Part shown: in pieces, positions 58,800 to 64,000 of the stretch
Layout of the letters: every line of letters begins with the position of its first letter
How positions within the stretch are numbered: position 1 is the stretch's first letter
Assembly: GCF_002021815.1 (NCBI RefSeq)
Contig: NZ_CP019952.1
Span: 465,001 to 529,000, forward strand
From: Pseudomonas parafulva
Lineage (GTDB): Bacteria > Pseudomonadota > Gammaproteobacteria > Pseudomonadales > Pseudomonadaceae
Direction of reading: 5' to 3'
DNA: 64,000 bases
The notes under the pieces: generated by a model
Told to the model about the DNA's origin: nothing
What the model saw: only the letters and a program-made list of their open reading frames with translations
The model's database searches: none
Program-made: the position numbers and the translations under genes

Positions 58800-58818
58800 C
58801 CTGCATTGGGCATGCAGG
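58800..58818 (-). terminator. Hairpin after rsgA
   Basis: Perfect CCTGCAT-TGGGC-ATGCAGG, 5 bp beyond the rsgA stop codon on the minus strand; no T-run. Confidence 0.45.
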
Positions 58819-58823
58819 GTTGA

Positions 58824-59855
58824 TCAGTAGGTTTCTTCCGGCAGGCTGGCGATGATCGAGCGGTAGCTGTTCATCCGCTGTGGCTTGATTCGCCCGTCTT
58901 CCAGGGCCTTGAGCAGCGCGCACCCAGGCTCGCGATCATGTTTGCAGTCGCGGAAGCGGCAGGTGCCGAACAGGTCGCGGAACTCGATAAAGCCCTCTTC
59001 CACATCGGTGCGGCTGACATGCCCCAGGCCGAACTCACGGATGCCCGGCGAGTCGATCAGGTCGCCCCCGTTGGGGAAGTGGTACAGGCGGGCGGTGGTG
59101 GTGGTATGGGTGCCCTGGCCTGACCATTCCGACAGGTCACCGACCCGGGTACCGGCCTGTGGCAGCAGGCTGTTGACCAGCGACGACTTGCCCACCCCCG
59201 ACTGACCGACGAAGACGCTGATGTGTCCATCCAGTGACTGCTGCAGGCGCTGCATGCCATCCCCTTGATGCGCCGACACTTCCAGCAGCGGGTAGCCCAG
59301 CTCACGATAGACGTCCAGGAGTGCTTGCAGGCCTGGCCCGTTCTCGTCATTGACCAGGTCAGCCTTGTTCAGCAGCAACAGGGGCCGCAGGCCGGCATGC
59401 TCGGCGGCCACCAGGTAGCGGTCGATGAGGTTGGGGTGCGGTTCCGGCGCCGGTGCGAAAACGATGACGATAAGGTCGACATTGGCCGCCACTGGCTTGA
59501 GCTGGCCATGGTTGTTGGGCCGGCACAGTTCGGTTGCACGGGGCATCTGCGCAACGATGACGCCGATCCCCTGGTTGCCGGCACGCCAGACCACGCGGTC
59601 GCCAGTGACCAACGCAGGAAGGTTGGCGCGCAGGTGGCAGCGAAACACCTGGCCTGCGGTGTCGCCATCCTGGGCTTCGACTTCAACTTGTACACCGAAG
59701 TGCGCGATCACCAGCCCCAGCTGCTCGGGCCCAAGGTCGCCGCCTTCCAGTTCCTGCAAGGCATGCTGCTCGCGCTTTGCCGCACGTGCAGCGCGCTCGT
59801 TCTGAATCTTTTCGATACGCCAGTTCTGGCGACGGTTGAGCTGGCGTTTGGCCAT
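58824..59855 (-). CDS. rsgA: Small ribosomal subunit biogenesis GTPase RsgA
   Basis: A 343-residue circularly permuted GTPase that acts late in 30S assembly. A basic N-terminal arm and OB domain ([16 protein letters not shown]) lead into NKADL (G4) first, then [12 protein letters not shown] (G1) and DSPGI (G3). The C-terminal zinc knuckle is [14 protein letters not shown]. The start at 59855 follows CGGAG; the much longer open frame upstream lacks family similarity. It lies divergent from orn, as in many gammaproteobacteria. Confidence 0.96.
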   Translation of the reverse strand: MAKRQLNRRQNWRIEKIQNERAARAAKREQHALQELEGGDLGPEQLGLVIAHFGVQVEVEAQDGDTAGQVFRCHLRANLPALVTGDRVVWRAGNQGIGVIVAQMPRATELCRPNNHGQLKPVAANVDLIVIVFAPAPEPHPNLIDRYLVAAEHAGLRPLLLLNKADLVNDENGPGLQALLDVYRELGYPLLEVSAHQGDGMQRLQQSLDGHISVFVGQSGVGKSSLVNSLLPQAGTRVGDLSEWSGQGTHTTTTARLYHFPNGGDLIDSPGIREFGLGHVSRTDVEEGFIEFRDLFGTCRFRDCKHDREPGCALLKALEDGRIKPQRMNSYRSIIASLPEETY

Positions 59856-59939
59856 GAACGCTCCGTAGAAGGCCCCGTGCGGGGCGTAGAAAACGACTGG
59901 CAGTCTAGCATGCCGGGCCTGAACGCTGTCCGCTTCACT

Positions 59940-59969
59940 TTGGTTCGTGGGGGTGCACTGCGCTAATAT
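59940..59969 (+). promoter_or_regulatory. Putative orn promoter
   Basis: TTGGTT (59940-59945), 18 bp, TAATAT (59964-59969), 26 bp before the orn ATG. Confidence 0.5.
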
Positions 59970-59994
59970 AGGCCTCCATCGGAGGAGTGCCTGC

Positions 59995-60537
59995 ATGCAA
60001 AACCCACAGAACCTGATCTGGATCGACCTGGAGATGACCGGGCTGGATCCGGACAGCGATGTCATCATCGAGATGGCCACCATTGTCACCGACAGCGACC
60101 TCAATACGCTGGCCGAGGGCCCGGTCATCGCCATCCACCACAGTGATGAAGTGCTGGCGCGCATGGACGACTGGAACACCCGCACCCACGGCGCCTCCGG
60201 CCTGACCCAGCGTGTGCGCGAGAGCCAGGTGAGCATGGCCCAGGCCGAGGCCCAGACCATCGCCTTCCTCGAGCAGTGGGTACCTAAAGGCAAATCGCCA
60301 ATCTGCGGGAACAGCATCTGCCAGGACCGTCGATTCCTGTACCGGCACATGCGTCAGCTGGAAAATTACTTCCACTACCGCAATCTCGACGTCTCCACCC
60401 TCAAGGAACTGGCAGCGCGCTGGGCCCCCGAAGTGCGAGACAGCTTCAGCAAGGGCAATACGCACCTGGCGCTGGACGACATTCGCGAATCCATCGCCGA
60501 GCTGCGCCACTACCGCGAACACTTCATCAAATTCTAA
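59995..60537 (+). CDS. orn: Oligoribonuclease Orn
   Basis: A 180-residue 3'-5' exonuclease of the DEDDh superfamily that degrades di- to short oligoribonucleotides and, in Pseudomonas, linear pGpG from c-di-GMP breakdown. Motif I is [13 protein letters not shown] (Asp and Glu), the next acidic residue lies in [10 protein letters not shown], and the final His/Asp in [15 protein letters not shown]. The GGAGGAG ribosome site is excellent. Length matches E. coli Orn (181). A 10-bp GC-rich hairpin with one bulge follows at 60576-60605. Confidence 0.97.
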   Translation: MQNPQNLIWIDLEMTGLDPDSDVIIEMATIVTDSDLNTLAEGPVIAIHHSDEVLARMDDWNTRTHGASGLTQRVRESQVSMAQAEAQTIAFLEQWVPKGKSPICGNSICQDRRFLYRHMRQLENYFHYRNLDVSTLKELAARWAPEVRDSFSKGNTHLALDDIRESIAELRHYREHFIKF

Positions 60538-60575
60538 AAAAACGCAGCTCACGCGCTTCACGCGGCCATTGGCGC

Positions 60576-60605
60576 ACGGCCCCCGGCACTTCTGCCCGGG
60601 GCCGT
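60576..60605 (+). terminator. GC-rich hairpin after orn
   Basis: ACGGCCCC(C)GG / CCGGGGCCGT, 10 pairs with one bulged C, loop about 8 nt, in the 97 bp between orn and the next gene. No T-run. Confidence 0.45.
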
Positions 60606-60634
60606 ACGCTGATGGTCGCTTGAGCGGGTGATCG

Positions 60635-61261
60635 GTGTGGGTCTTGCTCATGTTGCTGATGCTTTATCTGATCGCCATCACCGCCGAAGCGATGACCGGT
60701 GCGCTGTCTGCCGGCCGTCGTGGCATGGACTGGTTCGGGGTGGTGCTGATCGCATGCGTGACCGCATTGGGCGGTGGCTCGGTGCGTGACGTGCTGTTGG
60801 GGCACTACCCGCTGACCTGGGTCAAGCACCCGGAATACCTGGTGCTGACCAGCTGTGCGGCGCTGTTGACCATTTTCATCGCGCCGATGATGCGCCGCCT
60901 GCGCTCCCTGTTTCTGGTACTCGACGCCTTGGGGCTGGTGGCCTTTACCCTCATTGGTTGCATGACCGCGCTGGAGATGGGGCAGGGCATGCTGGTGGCG
61001 TCCATCAGCGGTGTGATCACGGGGGTCTTCGGCGGGATTTTGCGGGATATCTTCTGCAATGACATTCCGCTTGTGTTCCGCCGGGAGCTTTACGCGAGCG
61101 TGTCGTTCGCTGCGGCCTGGTTCTACCTGGGCTGCGACTACTTCAAGGTGCCCGCAGAGCAAGCCATGCTGCTGACCTTGTTCGGTGGCTTTCTGGTGCG
61201 GTTGCTGGCTATCCGCTTTCACTGGGAGATGCCCAAGTTTCATTACAATGACCAGCAGTGA
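60635..61261 (+). CDS. TRIC/UPF0126 family membrane protein
   Basis: A 208-residue integral membrane protein with about seven TM helices and the duplicated UPF0126/TRIC layout. The two half-repeats carry GGGSVRDVLLGHYPL (about 48-62) and GGILRDIFCNDIP (about 131-143), each with G-G-x-x-R-D. Eukaryotic and bacterial TRICs are K+ channels; bacterial members such as YadS are linked to glycine transport or cation flux. The GTG start at 60635 is followed by an ATG at 60650 as an alternative. It probably acts alone. Confidence 0.88.
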   Translation: MWVLLMLLMLYLIAITAEAMTGALSAGRRGMDWFGVVLIACVTALGGGSVRDVLLGHYPLTWVKHPEYLVLTSCAALLTIFIAPMMRRLRSLFLVLDALGLVAFTLIGCMTALEMGQGMLVASISGVITGVFGGILRDIFCNDIPLVFRRELYASVSFAAAWFYLGCDYFKVPAEQAMLLTLFGGFLVRLLAIRFHWEMPKFHYNDQQ

Positions 61262-61321
61262 GGTTGGGCGCCCGCACCAGGCTAGCGGGCCCTGGCTTTG
61301 TGCTACACCGCAAAGGTGCAG

Positions 61322-61338
61322 AGGCCGCTATGCGGCCT
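61322..61338. terminator. Hairpin between the TRIC gene and queG
   Basis: Perfect AGGCCGC-TAT-GCGGCCT in the 98 bp between the convergent stop codons; no T-run. Confidence 0.45.
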
Positions 61339-61359
61339 ATCGCGACCTCCCCTAGAGGG

Positions 61360-62424
61360 TCATGCCACCCCGTGCCGGGCAAGCGCCCATTCCACGTGTT
61401 CCCTCACCAGTGGCGAGGCATCGTCGCGCCGCGCCTTGAGGGCTTCGATGACCGGGATCGTGGAGGGGGCGTTGCCCAGGCCGACGGCCAGGTTGCGCAG
61501 CCAGCGCTCATAACCGGCACGGCGCAGAGGTCCGCCTTCGGTCTTGCGCAGGAAAGTAGGCTCATCCCACAGAAACATCTGCGCCAGTTCCGCATTCTCC
61601 AGGCCGTGGCGGGGCTGGAAGTCCTGCTCGCGGGTGGGCTTGGCGAAGCGGTTCCAGGGGCAGACGATCTGGCAGTCATCGCAGCCGAACACCCGGTTGC
61701 CCATCATCGAGCGCAACTGCACCGGGATCGGCCCCTTGAGCTCGATGGTCAGGTAGGAGATGCAGCGGCGGGCATCGAGCACGTACGGGCCGACGAATGC
61801 CTGGGTTGGGCAGATGTCCAGGCAAGCCGTGCAGCGGCCGCAATGCTCGCTGGTGGTGGCCTGGTCCACTGGCAGGGGCAGGTCGACGAACAGTTCAGCC
61901 AGAAAGAAGTAGCTGCCGGCCTTGCGGTTGAGCAACAGGGTGTTCTTGCCGATCCAGCCAAGCCCGGCTTGTTCGGCCAGCGCCTTTTCCAGCACCGGCG
62001 CGCTGTCGACGAAGGCTCGGTAGCCAAAGGGGCCGATGGCCTGCTGGATGCGGTCGGCCAGCGACTGCACACGCTTGCGCACCAGCTTGTGGTAGTCCCT
62101 GCCCAAGGCATAGCGGGATACGTAGGCCTTTTCCGGTTGGGCCAGGCGCTGCGCCATTTGCGTGTCGCCGGGCAGATAGTCCATGCGCAGCGAGACGACG
62201 CGCACGGTGCCTGGAATCAGCTGCTCTGGGTGGGCGCGCTTGCTGCCGTGTGCCCCCAGGTATTCCATCTCCCCCTGATAACCGGCGTCCAGCCAGCGCT
62301 GCAGGTGATGCTCGTGTTCGCCCAGGTCGATACCGGCGATGCCGACGTGGGCAAAGCCCAGTTCCTGGCCCCACAGCTTGATGTTATGGGCCAGTGCGTC
62401 GAGGTCAGGAGTGAAGGCGGACAT
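61360..62424 (-). CDS. queG: Epoxyqueuosine reductase QueG
   Basis: A 354-residue cobalamin- and [4Fe-4S]-dependent reductase that makes queuosine in tRNA from epoxyqueuosine. Two cluster motifs are seen: CGRCTACLDICPTQAF (about 190-205) and CDDCQIVCPWNRF (about 240-252). The C-terminal HEAT-like region (about 285-354) binds tRNA. The start at 62424 (MSAFTPDLDAL) is chosen by family length; upstream in-frame starts lie in the nnrD promoter area. The ribosome site is poor. It is divergent from nnrD. Confidence 0.94.
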   Translation of the reverse strand: MSAFTPDLDALAHNIKLWGQELGFAHVGIAGIDLGEHEHHLQRWLDAGYQGEMEYLGAHGSKRAHPEQLIPGTVRVVSLRMDYLPGDTQMAQRLAQPEKAYVSRYALGRDYHKLVRKRVQSLADRIQQAIGPFGYRAFVDSAPVLEKALAEQAGLGWIGKNTLLLNRKAGSYFFLAELFVDLPLPVDQATTSEHCGRCTACLDICPTQAFVGPYVLDARRCISYLTIELKGPIPVQLRSMMGNRVFGCDDCQIVCPWNRFAKPTREQDFQPRHGLENAELAQMFLWDEPTFLRKTEGGPLRRAGYERWLRNLAVGLGNAPSTIPVIEALKARRDDASPLVREHVEWALARHGVA

Positions 62425-62454
62425 GGATGGGCAAGCAATACGGGCAGAGGTGCG

Positions 62455-62460
62455 TATAAT
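62455..62460 (+). promoter_or_regulatory. -10 box of the nnrD-tsaE-amiB operon
   Basis: Perfect TATAAT, 28 bp upstream of the nnrD start; the matching -35 is poor (CAAGCA at 17 bp). Confidence 0.5.
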
Positions 62461-62488
62461 TCTGCCAGACATTGGAGCTTTTGACCCC

Positions 62489-63349
62489 ATGCAACAGACC
62501 AGTAACCCCGTACACGCCCCCACAGTGCTGAGCAGCCTGACCGTTGCCCGCCTGCCGCCACGCCCTGCTCAGGCCCATAAAGGTGACTTCGGCCATGTGC
62601 TGGTGGTCGGCGGCGACCTTGGCACCGGCGGCTCCGTCCTGCTCAGCGCCGAGGCCGCGTTGCGCTGCGGCGCGGGGCTGGTGAGCGTAGCCACGCGGCC
62701 GGAGCACGTGGCCGCCGGGCTGACTCGCATGCCCGAAACCATGTGCCTGGGCGTGCAGTCGGCCAACCAGTTGATGACCGTGCTGGGCCGCGCTTCGGTG
62801 GCGGTCGTGGGGCCTGGCCTGGGGCAGGCGGCATGGGGGCGCAGCCTGCTGTCCGCTGTGGCCAACGCCGAGGGCGCGCAGGTTTGGGATGCCGATGCCC
62901 TGAACCTGCTGGCAGCCTCGCCCCTTGCGCTGCCCAGTGGCAGTATCCTGACCCCGCACCCAGGCGAAGCTGCACGGCTGCTGGGTATTTCCACCGAAGC
63001 GGTGCAGGCGGACCGCCCGGGTGCAGCGCGCAAGCTGGCACGCCGCCACAACAGTGTGTGCGTGCTCAAAGGCGCAGGTACCTTGGTCGCCGACCCCGAA
63101 GGGCGGTTGGCGCGCTGCGACCGTGGCCATCCAGCCATGGCGGGCGCAGGCCTTGGAGATGTGCTCAGTGGTGTGTGCGGCGCGCTGCTGGCCCAGGGGC
63201 TTGGCGCCTGGGACGCCGCAGGCCTGGGCGTCTGGCTGCATGCCTGTGCTGGCGAGCGCCTGGGTAGCGGCGGCCGGGGGTTGGCGGCCAGTGATCTGAT
63301 ACCTGTGATTCGTGCGTTGTTGGAGGAGCATTCAGCGTGTCTGGCTTAA
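62489..63349 (+). CDS. nnrD: ADP-dependent NAD(P)H-hydrate dehydratase NnrD
   Basis: A 286-residue ribokinase-fold enzyme that repairs hydrated NADH/NADPH. Motifs are KGDFGHVLVVGGDLGTGGSVLLSA, LTPHPGEAARLLG and the catalytic-loop region HPAMAGAGLGDVLSGVCGALLAQG. In E. coli this domain is fused to the NnrE epimerase; here no epimerase domain is present, and no separate epimerase gene is in the window. GGAG is about 11 nt before the ATG. It overlaps tsaE by 13 nt. Confidence 0.93.
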   Translation: MQQTSNPVHAPTVLSSLTVARLPPRPAQAHKGDFGHVLVVGGDLGTGGSVLLSAEAALRCGAGLVSVATRPEHVAAGLTRMPETMCLGVQSANQLMTVLGRASVAVVGPGLGQAAWGRSLLSAVANAEGAQVWDADALNLLAASPLALPSGSILTPHPGEAARLLGISTEAVQADRPGAARKLARRHNSVCVLKGAGTLVADPEGRLARCDRGHPAMAGAGLGDVLSGVCGALLAQGLGAWDAAGLGVWLHACAGERLGSGGRGLAASDLIPVIRALLEEHSACLA

Positions 63350-63819
63350 ACCTGTTTCTGGCCGATGAAGCGGCCATGGTTGCCTTTGGCGGCCAACTGG
63401 CCGGTGTGACCGGTGGGCGCGGGATCATCTTCCTGGAAGGCGACCTCGGCGCTGGCAAGACAACCCTGTCTCGCGGCCTTATTCGTGGGTTGGGCCATAC
63501 GGGTGCAGTGAAAAGCCCTACGTTTACCGTGGTAGAACCCTACGAGATTGGTGATGTCCGAGCTTTTCACTTCGACCTCTATCGGCTGGTCGATCCAGAG
63601 GAGCTTGAGTTCATGGGCATTCGTGACTATTTCGAGGGTGATCCACTGTGCCTGTTCGAGTGGCCACAAAAGGGTGCGGGCGTTTTGCCAAAGCCTGACC
63701 TGACCATTACCATAAGCCCCCAGGCGAGCGGACGCTCGCTTGTACTTTCGCCGCAGGGGGCTCGCGGCGACGCCTGGTGCGTGGCACTGGCCGAATACTA
63801 TAAACAGCAAGCGGGGTAG
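63337..63819 (+). CDS. tsaE: tRNA threonylcarbamoyladenosine biosynthesis ATPase TsaE
   Basis: A 160-residue P-loop protein needed with TsaB, TsaC and TsaD for the t6A37 modification of ANN-decoding tRNAs. Walker A is EGDLGAGKTT (about residues 34-43). VKSPTFTVVEPYE, FHFDLYRL and FEWPQKG are conserved. The GTG start at 63337 has GGAGGAG 8 nt before it, inside the nnrD 3' end. It is followed by amiB after 2 bp, an order conserved in gammaproteobacteria. Confidence 0.96.
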   Translation: MSGLNLFLADEAAMVAFGGQLAGVTGGRGIIFLEGDLGAGKTTLSRGLIRGLGHTGAVKSPTFTVVEPYEIGDVRAFHFDLYRLVDPEELEFMGIRDYFEGDPLCLFEWPQKGAGVLPKPDLTITISPQASGRSLVLSPQGARGDAWCVALAEYYKQQAG

Positions 63820-63821
63820 GT

Positions 63822-64000
63822 ATGCGCATACGCGCACTGGTCGCCATCGTTGGGCTTTTGCTGACAACGGTGACCGTTGAGGCTCTGGCCGTCACTCAAG
63901 TCAAGAGCGTGCGCCTGTGGCGTGCGCCGGACAACACCCGGCTGGTCTTCGACCTGTCTGGCCCTGTGCAGCACAGTGTCTTCACATTGAGCGCACCCGA
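63822..64000 (+). CDS. amiB: N-acetylmuramoyl-L-alanine amidase (AmiB/AmiC type), 5' part only
   Basis: Only 59 residues are visible before the window ends. A signal peptide (MRIRALVAIVGLLLTTVTVEALA) leads into the start of an AMIN domain (VKSVRLWRAPDNTRLVFDLSG), which targets septal peptidoglycan. Placement after tsaE fits amiB, which splits daughter cells. The catalytic domain lies beyond base 64000. Confidence 0.88.
   Translation, partial: MRIRALVAIVGLLLTTVTVEALAVTQVKSVRLWRAPDNTRLVFDLSGPVQHSVFTLSAP

Noticed and set aside
59856..60350. N-terminal extension of rsgA (165 codons upstream of the chosen start)
   Set aside because: It crosses the orn promoter and orn coding region, has no family similarity, and the chosen ATG has CGGAG at ideal spacing.

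Overview
This 64 kb window looks like ordinary chromosome from a Pseudomonas of the P. putida group. The reasons are high GC content, GC-rich third codon positions, an LPS-core gene order matching the P. aeruginosa block wapO-wapH-mig-14-dnpA-ssg-wapR-waaL-kinase-msbA-hldE, a trifunctional PutA of 1317 residues divergent from putP, and the chain cpdA-yqiA-parE...parC-serB-psd-rhdA-motAB-rsgA-orn-queG-nnrD-tsaE-amiB. I see no prophage, insertion sequence, CRISPR array, tRNA or rRNA. Layout, left to right: (1) 1-7.6 kb holds accessory metabolism and transport: an MFS efflux pump cut by the window edge, a TldE/TldD-like protease pair, a LysR regulator divergent from an EamA exporter, and a 600-residue acyl-CoA dehydrogenase. 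(2) 7.8-13.7 kb is proline catabolism: putA and putP diverge from a 359 bp region carrying six copies of a GGTGCAAC-type element, the probable operators of the DNA-binding PutA. (3) 13.8-14.7 kb is rlmJ. (4) 14.9-29.3 kb is the LPS outer-core and export locus. Five tightly coupled genes (carbamoyltransferase, GT4, Mig-14, DnpA, Ssg) run into a GT2 and a hexapeptide acetyltransferase. Opposite them are an acyltransferase and a long protein fusing an O-antigen ligase to an LPS-kinase-like domain. These are followed by msbA and hldE. (5) 29.4-35.1 kb holds an uncharacterised protein beside hldE, an aldo-keto reductase and FAD oxidoreductase pair, an SMR pump divergent from a LysR regulator, and waaA. 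(6) 35.2-41.0 kb holds a TolC-family porin, the TPP riboswitch-thiC-cytX thiamine unit, and a DUF3298 lipoprotein. (7) 41.2-49.6 kb holds nudF-DUF1249-cpdA-yqiA-parE, two small envelope genes, and parC. (8) 49.8-64 kb holds a PqiC-like lipoprotein, ytjB/serB, psd, rhdA, an HDOD protein, motAB behind a good sigma-28 promoter, rsgA, orn, a TRIC-type membrane protein, queG, and nnrD-tsaE-amiB (the last cut by the window end). Most of the window is conserved housekeeping sequence. The parts most worth a second look are the ligase-kinase fusion (its kinase half appears to lack the catalytic Asp), the PutA operator array, the TldD/TldE pair next to an exporter, the long thiC-cytX intercistronic hairpin, a palindrome over a probable rlmJ promoter, and the uncharacterised hldE neighbour. 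No clearly new multi-gene defence or mobile system is visible.
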